Shown one piece after another: positions 1 through 13,500 of a stretch of DNA of 64,000 nucleotides. Each line of letters opens with the position of its first letter. Within the stretch, counting starts at the first letter, position 1. This DNA is from Onchidella celtica (taxonomy: Eukaryota > Mollusca > Gastropoda > Systellommatophora > Onchidiidae), in contig OZ007571.1 in assembly GCA_963931925.1 (NCBI GenBank), positions 35,816,233-35,880,232 on the forward strand, read 5' to 3'. Below the pieces are notes generated by a model. It made no database searches. It saw nothing but the letters and a program-made list of their open reading frames with translations, and was not told where the DNA came from. Both the position numbers and the translations under genes were made by a program.

Positions 1-3000
1 CTGAAGCAGTTTTCATAAAAGCACAAGGGGCACCAGAAATATATTATGCAGAGAAGTAAACTATACACTAATTGCATTTTGTAGCTTGTCAGAGCCCGGA
101 TTGGCTGATGAGAAAGTTGGCCTGTCAGTGGTTCTGGAAGCTAGCTGGAGACAATGTAACAAATCCATTTGACCATTAAAGAAGACAGTTCAGAATAGAA
201 TTACATGTGCAGTGACACAGAAGAGCTGTTTGTTTTAAGTTTGGTAGTGAAAATCTGCCTTGGCCAGTAACAAAAATGGAAGTTTCTTTGTCCTGATGAT
301 CCTAGCAAATTGAAAAGATAGTGTCCAATTAAAGGCTGAGGTCTCCAGTGAAATAAATTGTTTATTTTATACCATAACAAAAATATCGTGAATGAAAGCT
401 GCAGAAAAGATGCTTTCCCAGGCATAAATTGGTAGGTTATTGATATTTTTTTTTTTTTTAGCAACTTTTTAAAACTAGCTAAAGCTATTACAACTCCTTT
501 GTTCATATTCATGGCTGACATTTTGTCAGTATTAGCAGAGTGCAAGATTAATTCATGTGTAGTATCGGGGAATAAAGTATGGAGCATATTTTGCAGGTTT
601 TGATTATCAGCACCAAATGTAGCCAATGGGTACTGTTGCACTTTACTAAACATGAAAATCCCAGATATTTTCCCCTGAAATTCATAAATTGCAAAATATA
701 TCCCAAAACCTCCAGTCACATTATTCCCCTTTTGAATTGATAATTACAGAATCTTCACAGTAATAAAATTTACAAAATGCTTCATTCACAGTCATCAAGA
801 ACAGTGTTTTAGTATTTTTACGCTCTTGTCACTTTCCCTGGATCCAATTTTTTTGCAGTTTCTGGTATGGAGATAAAGATAGAGGATGCAGTCAGAAGCA
901 GTATGTCTTGTTTGACCTTAACTATGACTATGAGACAGAGAGCCATGGTCTCAAATGTGATTTTGGACGAGGTGTTTCCCCACTCTAACTTGTGAAATAA
1001 CACAGAAAATCAGTGGCTCAAAGTAGGTTTAGAAATTATGATGTAAAGATATCTTGGTGACATTATCTTTGAAAAATGTTCATTTTGAACCATACCCTAA
1101 TGAATGTGCAGTGGACAAAATTTATTAGCAATGACCTTCTGTCATAGTCTCTTATATTGAATATCTGACTTGAAAGAAAGCTTTGATGTCACTTTTTGCA
1201 AATCATTGCTGGTGGTGAATGTGCACAGCAAGTTCATTAGCCATTAAGTGGCTTGCAAGCTTTGCAGCATCATACTGACTTAATCATTTTGTTGTACAGT
1301 TACACATGGTTGCTACCATGATTGAGTCTTTCAAACCAGCATCAAGGAGTGTGACTGGTTGCATTGTTTGATGGTGTGAAAATTTTCCTTTTGAGAATAA
1401 ATTGGATATTTTCAGCAGCTATGAAATGTATATTTTGTATTGCATCATTTGTTTTATTTTTTTTGCTTACGATTTTAATGTACATTAGCATATATATATA
1501 TGCATTGCTCTGTACTTTTGACTCATGATGAGCACTGAAATGTTTCTGCCAAAGATTTTTTCAGTGTTTCTTTTCATGGTAATACTTGGAATCTCTCAAA
1601 TGAAAATTACTGTTTTATGAAGCTCCTGGAGTTACCTGATGAATTTCACACATGATTCTATTGGCCAGCATATTTCCATAATTGTGCACAAGCCAAAATT
1701 GTTCATGTATGTTTGTCCCAGTGATAGATGTTTGCCTGGACCATCCAAAATTGTTGCAATGTATACACTTTAAGGTCTGGCCCACCCTATGAGCCCCCTC
1801 AGAACTGGAACCTCCCTCCCAATCTTCTCATACTTTAACTAAGAAGATTTTATATACATGTGAAAACGAGTTCTCTATGAGAGAGATTGACAAAATGAAT
1901 TGCTGTGTCTCGGCACAAAGGTTTCCTGTGTTACGCCTTCTAGTTTTTAGAGTTTCCACATGGTGATTGAATCTTTATTCTTATGCATCGAGACTTTTCG
2001 TTAAGATTTCAGTAATTTCACCAAAACTTCGCCGGACATTTCTCACTTCTGAACATTTTTTTTTTTTACGATACCCCAAACATCTTGGCCATGCATTCTT
2101 TAGTTTCAGTTTATAATTCCTTGCTAAATTATACATGTAGTTGAGAAGAAAATAAATATCTCTTCATTTGGGTTTTATTCAATGTCCTGGCTTTAGCACT
2201 GTCTGTGTAGCCTTTCAGAGTGATAACATCTTAGCATAAGATGAAATCAAAACACTGATGCAAGTGAGGCACACATTTTGTTAATTGCTAATCCATTACT
2301 TTCCCCATCTCCTTCTTATTCTCCAAATGGGATCGATCAATAGACATGCAGAACAAGAGAAGAGGCTCAGTTTACTGTGCACATCAATCACACCTTCAAT
2401 AAACATTCACAGGATAATACTAGTTGTGAAAAGGAAGAGATTGTATCATATTAGTATCACAGTCATCAACTATGGTTCAATTAATACAGGGAAATGTGCA
2501 AGGTTGTCAGTCAGCTCTGTTCAAGGTATGATAATGCTGTCTTGCTTTGAGCAGAGCTAGATTAATTTGCATGATAAGTGTAATAGTAGTACATAATAGG
2601 CCTACCCTTTGCACACTTGGCATGAGCTTTGAGGATGATGAAATTAATGTCACTGTAGCAATACTTATATGGTTACTTCAATTGATGTCAGTAAGCTGGA
2701 ATTATATGTCTGAAAACAGATGCACTAGAATGGTGATTACTTTGATAGATGAGTGCTGTGAGATGCAGGTGGACTTTAATATTTTTATTTCCATACTGTA
2801 AATTTCTGATTGCCAAATGTCATTTTCTCAATGCCAGGCTTGTTTGAATTATAAGAATTGTAGAAAAAAGATTATGCGCCGTAAATTGGATGAGCATACA
2901 CAAAAGATTCTGTGCATAAATTAATTCAATTTGCCATTGAAGTTAGGGGAGGGAAATACAGTGTAGTCGCGAATCCTATGTCATTTTAAGTTTCTAGTGT

Positions 3001-4335
3001 AGTCATTTCATGCCCTGAAACACACAGGGTTGAATTAGTTCATAGAATTCACAGCTGCCCTTTAATTACTATAGTACATGTATATTTTTATTGTTTATAT
3101 GCGTGCACCATAGTAGGTCAGACCATTCTACTGGTGTGGTGCTGAGCACTGATTGTTCAGTTCCAGGTTTGTGACGAGGCTTACCAGTCTTCACTATTTA
3201 GATCATGTTGTTACTGAGACACACATAATTTGTAACGTCACTTGATTACAGCAATCAAGAAATATATGTGAGAAATTAATACGAACAAAAACAAAAAAAA
3301 TCACAGCTAATGAACTCCAAGTATCAAACAACCAAAAAAAAAATGTGCAGGATTAGTTCACCTTTCTTACTGATTGTGATTGAGTTGCAAATTACATCAG
3401 CTTCTAGCAAGATTCATTACTCAGATTAATAACATTGCATAACAGCTAAACTGTCAGACACTGAGAAGTGTTTGTAATGAAACAAATTGTTACATTTGAA
3501 TCATGTTAAATGATGGTTTTCTGGAGACAGAGTTGTCTCTTTCAATCATTTTTGCACAAAATGTCTGATTTTTAAAGATTTTTTTTAAAGCCGATAGGAT
3601 TGTACTATCGTAGAATTATGGAAAGCAGTCTTATTTACGAACATGGCAGTTGTGACTTGCACTATAAAAAATTGTGAACCCACCTGAGGCAGTCCCTCCC
3701 CACCCATAAATACACTTTCAGAATTTGTAACAGATTATTGATAGCTTGTTATAAAAGTTATTGAGCTAAGCAAAAATTATATAGTACGGTACTTTTTTTT
3801 TGTTGTTTTTTTTTGCAGCGTATTATATGTATATTATATATATATATTGTATAATATTGCTTCATGATCTGAAACCCAGCAGTCAGTTTCAATATGATGA
3901 GATCAGAATTCCATATCATTTTCATTATCACAATTTACTCTCATACCTCTACATTTTTCACTGTTTTGACCCATTTTGTTCATTTATATCATGGAAGGCT
4001 CTTCTTGACCTTGTCTTGTTCACCCATGACTGATTACCATTATGTATAATAGCAGCTTCACAAACAGTATTGCTATTAACAGAGGTAAAATTTCTAATTC
4101 TGTAAGTGTAATGTAGTTCAGCTTGGGCATTTGAGCATGAGATTTTTGAATATAAATATATCATGTTTATAACTCTGAAATGATTGGGTTTTTTTTATAT
4201 TTTGGGGGGATAACACTGACAGAGATTAGTGAACATTGAATTCCTCTATTTGTGACCCTTGGCCATCTTCCTAATGGCAAAAGTGAATGAGACAGACTTT
4301 CTCTTTAGGTACCTGTACAAGAATAACACCTGAAA
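1..4335. other. non-coding stretch, no gene recognised
   Basis: I see no gene I can support here. Short open frames exist on both strands, but none carries a recognisable domain or convincing flanking splice sites. The only frame worth noting is on the minus strand at about 460-740. It opens after an in-frame stop and runs about 90 codons of fairly complex protein before passing into a poly-T-derived lysine run. It could be a terminal exon of a gene to the right, or chance. The rest is AT-rich, with homopolymer runs and a short TA-rich tract near 3830-3850. Confidence 0.5.
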
Positions 4336-4600
4336 TAAATAAAAGAAGACTTGCATACATCGGCCACGCGGCCTGAAACAAAAGCACGGCCCTTATGATA
4401 TCAATCCTTCAAGAAAAGACAGAAACAAAGAGAAAACAAGGAAGACCACCCATTACATATCACGATAACATCAAGAAAGTCAGCCAGCTGGAAATAAGTG
4501 AACTAACTAGGAAAGCTAGGACAGGATTGGGTGGAGGAGATTTTGTCGTGACATCCACTGTAGCAGCTAACATCGATGACGATGAAGCCGACAGGTGACA
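4335..4600 (+). mobile_element. LINE reverse-transcriptase C-terminal fragment
   Basis: A short plus-strand remnant of a non-LTR retrotransposon ORF2 end. The frame reads a KRRLAYIGHAA-type motif, an in-frame stop, and then an EGKR-GRPP-type stretch followed by a DNIKK motif. This is the conserved tail found after the reverse-transcriptase domain of many endonuclease-bearing LINEs (forms like LRYIGHI...GRPRTTWMDNIKEW). No polymerase palm motif remains nearby, so this is a truncated, inactive scrap. The clade cannot be fixed from this tail alone. The identification rests on motif memory, without a database match. Confidence 0.6.
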
Positions 4601-5636
4601 GGTGACCTGTACAAGATTGAATTTCTATTTAAGCACAAGTAATGCATTTGCAGTTTCAGGCATGCAATATGGGTGTCCAGGTGCCTGTTGATAATGCGAG
4701 TAGGGGAAGATTGGAACGGAAGTGATACACAAAAGGCAAATACTTTAACTTTTGCTGGAATGTCTCACCAGCAAGATCATATATATATTGTAAATACATT
4801 GCACAGAATAAGATAAAACAGTACTGATTTTGTTTTTGTCAATTTAAAATTTTCTTCATGATCCCTGGGGTGAAAAAGAATAAATATAATTTTCAAAAAT
4901 GCAAGCAAGTTATTTGTTTTAATTTATTTACTTTTTCACATGATCGTATGTTGATACAAGTATCACATTTCAGAGGCATCAAGGACGGTAAGGTGAATTA
5001 TCACAACTTGGATTTTACAAAGTTTTCAGGAGAAGCAAACCAAACAAATTACTTTCTTTATCAGACTAAACACTGTTACAATATTAAAAAAAAAACAATC
5101 AAATTCAAGCCTGCCAAATACATGTAACTCAATTTTTGTTGGAAAGTCATGTTACCATAGTTTACTATGCAGTCTTCAAGATATAGATTAATAGAAACCC
5201 TTCTGATCACTCTTATTTCCATGTACATGTGTAATAAGAGCTGCATTCCTCCGTAGTTCATGGCCAGAGATTACATTGCCACTAAAATTTCAGTGAGATT
5301 GAGTATGGACTGGATTTTATTAATAAATTTTTTAATTCCTGCTTTCATCCCTCAGTTCCAGAGAAGCATACATGTATCGTATGTGACAACAACCTCCACT
5401 GGCCCTAGAGTACATTTCCACCAGTTCTCAGAAACAACTCATACCAGTACAACTGATTCCAGTTACCGCCCATAAATATAATTCCTGAACTGTTTCTAAT
5501 AAATTTTGGCATTGACTTTGGCGATTGTCACTACTATTATTACTGACAACCAAAACACCTGGTAAAAAAACGTTTTCAACAGTTGCGGGCATCATAAATC
5601 TTCTATCATATCTAATTCACATAGTCGAGTCACCAC
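4601..5636. other. non-coding stretch, nothing recognised
   Basis: AT-rich sequence without a supported gene. Short frames at about 4858-5127 and 5260-5475 show no recognisable domain and look like chance. Confidence 0.5.
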
Positions 5637-5640
5637 TTAA

Positions 5641-5843
5641 CCCTTTCAATACTGAAACAGCATTGCTGGTAAATCTTTACTGCTCTGTCGGTTACAGGTT
5701 TTCTTTCTCCGTGACTAGCTTTTAAAGACAAATCAATAGCCTGGTTAGAATCATATTTGCCACTGAAATAATCGAAATAAGTGAATCTCAATATAAACTG
5801 GACTTGAGAAAATCTAGCTTTCACGGCATCAGCTGTCAAAGGG
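5641..5843. mobile_element. 203-bp TTAA-flanked MITE (piggyBac-like)
   Basis: The segment is bounded by TTAA on both sides (5637-5640 and 5844-5847). Its ends are inverted: the left end reads CCCTTTCAATACTGAA and the reverse complement of the right end reads CCCTTTGACAGCTGATG. A TTAA target duplication with CCCTTT termini is typical of piggyBac-derived non-autonomous elements. It carries no coding capacity. The inverted repeat is imperfect beyond the first six bases, so the assignment is likely but not certain. Confidence 0.6.
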
Positions 5844-7512
5844 TTAATAAACCTATTATGTTTATCCAGTATAAAACCACGTAGTTTACGTCTACCGAAC
5901 GAACAGTTTTTTACTGCTCCATGGTTCAGTAGGAACATGATCGTTGCTGATTTTCTCATTCTGTCCTTTGATTATGATGGTAACGTAACTCTGTCCCATG
6001 CATAAACCACACACATCATAACATTTTGCTGCCACCATGTTGAAACGTCTTTTACTGAAATATACTCTCGTTGGGGGGGGGGGGGGGGGGGGCACTAATA
6101 ATCTGTTTGACGGAACCGAGAATGTGCTGGAAGATCAAGGAGTTTGGGGGGACGTAAAAGAACGAAAAGATGTCTGAATAGCTGGAATAAACTTGTCCAT
6201 GGGGTAGACATTTTTTATATTGTGTTTACTCGAATTTTAATTGTTCTTTTCGTTCCCGTCAACGTATTATAGATATCAGCATACATATATATATTGTACG
6301 ATTTTCGATCGTGAATAAATGACCCCTCCCAACCTATCACCAATTTGGGAATGGAACAGTTTAAATAATGTCGTCCTTGCACTTGTCTCTCTGTTGTTTG
6401 TGCATGACGTTGCCGCTAGAGTTTAGGCTGAGTCAAGGACATTGTGCCAGCATTGCGACGTTTCTGATTTCACGATGAAGTATACTAGGCCGCATGAGTT
6501 TTGCAACAAACTTTTAAACGGCTGTAACTTTTGAACCACTGGAGATAACTGAGTGAAATAACAAAGCCTTACCATCTTTAATCCAAGTCCTATTGATCCC
6601 ATAAATGAACTAGAGCTAAATGAGCATTTCTGGCAAGATATATAGAACCGGTAAAAACACTTGACCCGACAGGGTGAAACCTAGTTTGGTTCTGAACCTT
6701 GTTCTTTGGCTGTCCAAGACAGGGTATCATCATTAGAAAAATGAAAGATTTTTATTTCACGGGAAAAATCTGTGTTTAGTTTTAAATTTTTGAATTAACC
6801 TAGTTCGTTCGAACGTTACAGCAGTTTAAAGTTTGTTGCAAGATTTCTGCGCTTTAGTACATGTTACATATAATTCGGTAAATTGCGTAAATTCAAGGTC
6901 ACCGTTAGCGTGCTTTTTTTTACCTATTGCAGGGACAAGGCATTGGGAATTCATGCACCAGTTGCTAGAGATTATGTTGTTATGGTGATAAAGAGCGTGG
7001 TGCCACCAGAAAGGGTAAATCTTTGTTGTCAGCTCCTTGGGGTAAATGAATAACTTCAGCCGCTCTGGTTCCCCACAGCCAGTGTGACCCCTCCCACACC
7101 CGTGCGGCGGCGCTGACAACAATGCTGACAACTCCGGTATCGTTTGCTTAACCTGATGTAGCAAAAATGTTCTACCAGTGCTAACCTTGATAGGGAAAGA
7201 CATAGACTGACAAAATAATTCGTTATGCAGTAGTCGGTGGGGGAAGTCTCGCACCGAAGAAAAGGGGTAGCAGAGGGACTACAGTGCTGTGTCGGGAAAA
7301 TATGAAATAATGTGATCCAATTGTTGAATACAATACGTGTATCGATTCTTTGATACGAGGGACCAAGTTGGAATTTAAAAGGCTAATGCGCAATTAATGT
7401 TCTAGGCAAATGTGTCAGAATTATAATAATCCAGCCGTCATTAAAATAGTAGATCTCCTTTGCAGACTCCTATTTTTAAAACCATGAGTAAATTGTCACA
7501 GAATAATCCACA
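5844..7512. other. region upstream of ERI3; 20-bp poly-G tract
   Basis: This stretch precedes the ERI3 start codon and should hold its promoter and 5' UTR, but I see no clear TATA box or initiator that I can defend. A run of 20 G residues lies at 6073-6092. A GC-richer, CpG-bearing patch lies at about 7080-7110. The motif near 6500-6550 (an aacttttgaaccactgg type) resembles text inside another TIR element near 62460, so part of this stretch may be old transposon. Confidence 0.4.
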
Positions 7513-10500
7513 ATGCGCCAAAGAGCCATGGAAAACAAGCAGTCTAATTCAAACAAACAAAAAATCTGTCACAGTAAGTTGAAATCGAAAGTACAGCAAG
7601 ATTACAGTAGACGACGGTGCGTGTATGTGAATGAATCAGTTCCCCGAAATAGACGAATGGTCCATATGATTGCCCATAAAGCCTTGCACCGTTTACGTGC
7701 AAATTTTGCAACGAACGTCGTTGTACAAAGTGGGTTAAACTATGCCAAGACTAGAATTCTAGTGGCTGATGTTTTCAGACTTATTTCCTGTCGATGTTAC
7801 TTGAACAGCCCAAATAGTGGAACGTTCAAGTCAAAACCATCTCCTTATTGGTTTGTAACTTCACTGACAGCTCAAGAACAGAACAATAAAAACTTTCCAC
7901 ACAGTGCCAAAAGTATTATTTTAAGTAAAAAACTAAAGTCAATGGCAACAAAGAACAAATCTGCTGAGGGTTTTAAATCTGAAGCAGGTGGGCATGGTCA
8001 ACAGAAGTTTGATTTTTTCCTTGTGCTTGACTTTGAAGCCACATGTGATGACAAGAAACAACCAGATCCACAGGTTTGTCTGATAAAAACAGGAAGGACA
8101 TCCGAATGTGTTCCATAGCCCGAGTGAAAACAATACACCCCGGCGGCTTTCCCTGATACTGATAGGCCTATGTCAATCTGACTACTGCCCAGACGAACAT
8201 CGGCCTACGGCCTCGATGATACAAAGTAACAAACTGACTAGACCCTCACGTCCATACGTATCAATCTGACAATGCCTATGCACTTTTCGAGCTATGGAAC
8301 GCATTCGGAGTCCACCCTAGAAACACATTGACTACTTTCATGGGCAGCATCTGAGTGTCTCCGAATGACTTTAAGTCTATCCACAGTTTTTTAACCCTCA
8401 TCCTGCATTGAATGAACTCATCCACGTAACGCCTTGTATGGGGACAACCTGTGGCCAGTGAGCCGATCGTTCGCGTGTTGCGAATAACCTTGGCGGTCGG
8501 GTCAAATCTGGTCTTTTTGACCACGTGTGTCATGTTTACTTTCGGATGCAATAACAACAATAATGGTGGATAAATCGTAAGTGATCCGGTGATATTTGAG
8601 TGAAGTGCTTGTAATGAGATGCAAGAGAAATTGTATTGTTATTAAGAAGGCCCATAATCAAGAATTTTCTGCATTTACATGCCGTTTAACACAGATTTTA
8701 TCCTTTTCCCAAAACCTCTATACTTTATTTGTTCCTGAGTCAGGCCATTCAGGTGAATGAATTATTTTTTAAGCCAGGCACTTAATGTACTAACCACGTT
8801 TCATGACATTGTCTTCTCCCACCTCCACTATGTAAACGTTCCACTTGCTATGATGTTAGTTTTCATGGCAGACCTTTAGCAAAAGATTTGATTTCCAGCT
8901 CACAGAGTACATACATTTGATTTACAGAGAAACGGTTTAATTAAAGCAGCACAATATCTCTCTAATTACCAAATCAAATGAAGACAACGACCAACAACAA
9001 AGTCGGTCATTTTCTCCCAGCGTTCCCTGATGAAAAACTTACCGACAGACGCCCTAGTATTACATCGAAATTCATTATTGCAGACACAGAATGGTTTCTC
9101 AAATATGGCCCCTTCCTTCTCATTTCACATGTAGGTGTCAACCAGCATCAAAGTCCAAAGTTTCCCTAAAATTTTCCCCAGTTTGAATTTCAGGCGGTTA
9201 GTACTATTACATGAGTACGACGAATAGTAATGAATAGCTGCAACATATTAAATGTAATTGGATGATACCATTTTGTTAGAGATAGTATGTAGGGTGACAG
9301 GATATCTAGTGTAAAAAAAAAAACATGAAAAAAATCATAGTTGCAGCAACTGAATAAACAAAACACGAGGAGCAGCATTGGTGTACAATAGATTGGCTTC
9401 CTGCAGGACCCAATTAGCTAAATGTAGGCCACAATATTGGCCTCGCATGCCTCGCGGAGGTGGGCATTGATGCAAGACTACATGGTCAGTCCTTTGGTCA
9501 CACATGGTCAGTCCTTTGTGTAAACCCCTGAACATATTTAACCAATCAGGTAAACAGGGCTTATGAGGTTGGCATTGTGTAAACAAGTAAGGGAATGGTC
9601 ATTCTGCATGCACCTCGTGTGTAGATCTGTGCCTGACAAAGACAGTGGTCTCTTGCTGCACTACCTTCTGAGCAAATGCATCCTCATTCACTATTTGAGA
9701 AAGAAACTGCACTGCGATAATAATGATTGCAAAAAGAAGAGATAAAGCTTTTCTCTTGAAATGAAGGCAAAATTAATTGAAAAGGTGGACAGGGTGTAAG
9801 AAACTGCAAGGCTCAAATCTGCAGGGACAATGAAATTCCTTATGGGACAAGCCCTAGCTGTATTTACATGAATGGTTTCCCTTTGACCTTGCCTATAATG
9901 GGACCTCACTTGGAACAGGAGTTTTGCAATGGTCCCTTGAACGCTTTTATATCTCACTGTACTGTGGTTCAGAGTTACTCTGAAATTGAAAACCAGTCCT
10001 CAAAATACATTGGGAGTGTTAAAATACTCTTCAAGCATATATATATTTTTTAAAAATGAAGTGTGAGACAATCATGTCAATTTAACGAAAGATCACTTTA
10101 CTTTAAGTAAATTGCACGGGACATTTTTGATAATGAAATATGAAAAATGGACTCAGGGGCCTCAGTATCTGCAATATTGTTCAAAGCTTTTAAATATTAT
10201 AAAACTGTTCATTTTATTCAAAGACACTGATTGTTTTTTTCACAGATTTATCTTGTGCATTTTATACACTGAAGGAGATTCTTTGTTTCCTCAGGAAATA
10301 ATCGAATTTCCGGTGCTGAAGGTTAATGCCAAAACAGGTCAAGTGGATGCTACCTTCCACCAGTATGTTTCACCACAATATCACCCTCAGTTGACGCCAT
10401 TTTGTACACAGGTAAAGTATTATGTCTTTGCTAGATATATGGTGAGCACAGATTGAAGTAATTGACGACACTTATCAACAAGAAGTCTTCACTTTTATAA

Positions 10501-13500
10501 ATGACACTTAATATCGATCAGTGCAAGTGGCTAATGACAGCTGCTGTGACAATTCTTCAGAAGAGGAGGATGAAATATGAACTTGGTGAAAAAAAAAAAA
10601 GTAAACTTTCTCAGTCTTGATCACGATGTTTATCACATATCACCCACGTTCTTGTTTTCCCAAATATCTTATTTGTTTGTGCAAAAACAAAATCTTTGCT
10701 ATTTCATTTGTACATCCCTCAGTTCAAGTTTATAAGTTATATAAGCAAATTACAGTCACATCAGTGAGGATGCTGCATTCACAGAAATTTTGGTAAAAGG
10801 CCAGAAAAAACTCCTGAGGGGCTAGTTAAAGATTTGAAGAAGATTGAATTGAAGGGCTGTCTTTGTTTGAAATGTGATATGTTGGGGACGGCAGTAATAA
10901 CCTGTTATTATAATATTGTCATGACAAGTATGGGATTACTATTTCTCTGCTGGATGAGCATTTCTGCATGCTTACTTGATATGTATTGTATGTTTATCAA
11001 ATTGGATGAGTTAAACTTTTGCAGATGATCTCTGTCATTATATATAATTTTCCTTTTCATAGTTAACTGGCATCATACAAGACATGGTGACTGATCAGCC
11101 AAATTTGCCAGATGTGCTACAGGTAAATTAGATTGAAACACAACAGTACTATTTTGGAATGCTGACATGGGTATGTTTAGATTACCCATCTACTCTTTTT
11201 ACCTTGAAGACTTTTTTGGCCATATTGTACATAATCTTGTCACTGTCAGCATTTCATGACTCCGAGAACTCAAGTATGTTTGTTGTATGCACATAATATT
11301 GATGAGATTTGTAAATTTGAACTTATATTCAATTTTTATTTTAATAAGGTTCAGTGAGTTGTCCTTTCCTTTTTTTTTTTCTGGAGCACAATGCCGATAA
11401 CAAAAATGTAATGTAGAATAACAACAGTGCTGAATGAATTTCACTTTTAAAAGAAGCCGAATGCATAATTTGAAATTGAAGTTGTTATTTTATGGTCCTT
11501 ACAGTAAATCTGTTTTATTTCCATTTTGTATTCCGACTATATTTCCGTAATTGCAGAGTTTTGATGAGTGGATGTTACAAGAGGGATTACTGGAACCAGA
11601 TTGTCAGAGCATTTTCGTCACATGTGGAGACTGGGACCTCAAAACAATGTAAGAAAGTCTGTTCGTGTTTATGACCACCCATGCAGTATCATTTTGAAAT
11701 ATCATAAAAACCACAGAAAAACTGTGGGGTCACAGCAGGGCTATAAGCAAAGTCAAAATTGGGCAAAAAGTTTACTTTGTATTGTTTGGGTTTTATTTCT
11801 CATGCAGGGTCTCGCAACATACAACCTTTTCTTTTTGCCCAATTTTGACAGTATCATTTTGAGATCACCAATGTATTTCTTGATGAAAGGGAAAGAAATT
11901 GCGGTTCATAAATTTTATGCCATTTTGTATTGAGAAATAGTGATCCACCAAATTAAACAGTGCTGAGTGTTTATAAACATAAGAATTCATATCTGATTAG
12001 AGGCTCTGACAGTTTCTGTCAGACCACTTTGAATAGGCGGAAGATATACAAAGGCCAATCCTGACATCCATCTAAATGATATTTTTTGGTTCTTTACTGA
12101 TACATGTGTCACTAATGTTACTTATGCCTCTACCGATATCATTGATGTTGCTTGTGCCTGACTTCAATTCTTTGATATTGCATTACATTATTTTTGTCCA
12201 TTGTATGTATTTTATATAATTAAAATAAAGGCCAGGTTGCCCTTCTAGTCTCTAAAAGTTGTTATGCCCTAGTACTTGAAATGTAGGCCGACAGCACAGA
12301 AAACGTAATGAGTCTATTCCTAACCCTCAAAAATATCTGAAAAATGAGCAGGTGCAGTCAGGATTGTAAAGGCAAATCTAATCATTGTATGCCATGCACC
12401 TGTTCTGTTAAAGTTTATTTTTAACATTTTACTAGCATATGTATATTTATTAGACCTGAACCCAACAAAGTGAATGCAAGTAATTCTTCTTTCTACCATG
12501 TTACAGTCACTTCTATCTTTTACTTTAACTTCCAGGCTGCCTAAACAGTGTGCTGTGCTAGATCTGGCTCCCAAACGGTATTTCAGCAAGTGGATCAATA
12601 TTAAAAAAGTACATACTACTTATTACTTGTAACAGACTAAAGTTTTAAAAATTAGTCATCTCATCATCAATCAGCTGTTCTCCAAAGTGCAAGGCAGGCA
12701 AGGACAGAAAATTACCTTTTGTTTTAAATGTGTTTTGCTTCCTTTGTAAAGATGTAGCAAATTTATTTAAAACCCTTGTTTTATGATTCTTGTCACGTGG
12801 TCACCCATACAAATCTGAAGTAGTTATTCTCAAGCCAGTTTGCTTCTGTGTCCAACAAATTTTTCATGTGGCCAGAGGGGGCCGTCCTTTTCTATTGTTT
12901 CAATAACCAGCAACATTAGGGATTTATTTCTATTACCAGTCTACAGGGACTTAAGCTTGATGAATCAGAAGATAAAAGCTGAGAAAAACATTTTAATCCT
13001 AGCTGATTATTTTATCCATGGTTTTCCAGTCATTTGCAGATGTGACAAGCACCTTTCCCAAGGGTTTGATGTATATGTTGAATCATCTGGGATTGAAGCA
13101 TGTGGGACGACATCACAGTGGCATAGGTAAGTTCTATCAAAGTAGAGGGGTATCCTTTATTTGAAAACTTTACTTCTACCATATACCCCCATCCAGCATA
13201 TAAAAAGGATTTGGCACTGAATTCCTTGATCAAATTCTTTCTTTTTTTTTTGGTAGCAAATTACAAGATTTTTTGCTATAGGAACTTTGTTTTCCCTTTT
13301 TGTTGTTGTTGTTATAGACAGTGTAGAGAATTATGGCCTGTAGAAAAACGGGCTTAATAAGAGATATAACAATACCATGATGAACCAGTATTTATGAAGA
13401 GGACATTGTTTTACCATTGCTTTTTAAAAAAAATGATTTGACAGTTGTGTAGAAACTTATTTTTCTGTTGTTGTTACTCAATCACCATATCAACATGGGA

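Larger units (their letters stand above)
8074..10294 (+). other. ERI3 intron 1, repeat-filled
   Basis: A 2.2-kb intron that holds one copy of dispersed repeat family A (about 8570-9385) and one pogo-like MITE (9386-9959). The remaining 8074-8570 segment has a 94-codon minus-strand frame that I do not recognise and do not call as a gene. Confidence 0.7.

Noticed and set aside
2285-2801. Two overlapping plus-strand frames
   Set aside because: No domain, composition typical of AT-rich chance frames, no junctions linking them.
7939-8133. Minus-strand frame opposite ERI3 exon 1
   Set aside because: Shadow of the real coding strand.
8276-8560. Minus-strand 94-codon frame in ERI3 intron 1
   Set aside because: Not recognised, no splice or start context, and next to a repeat; not enough to call a gene.
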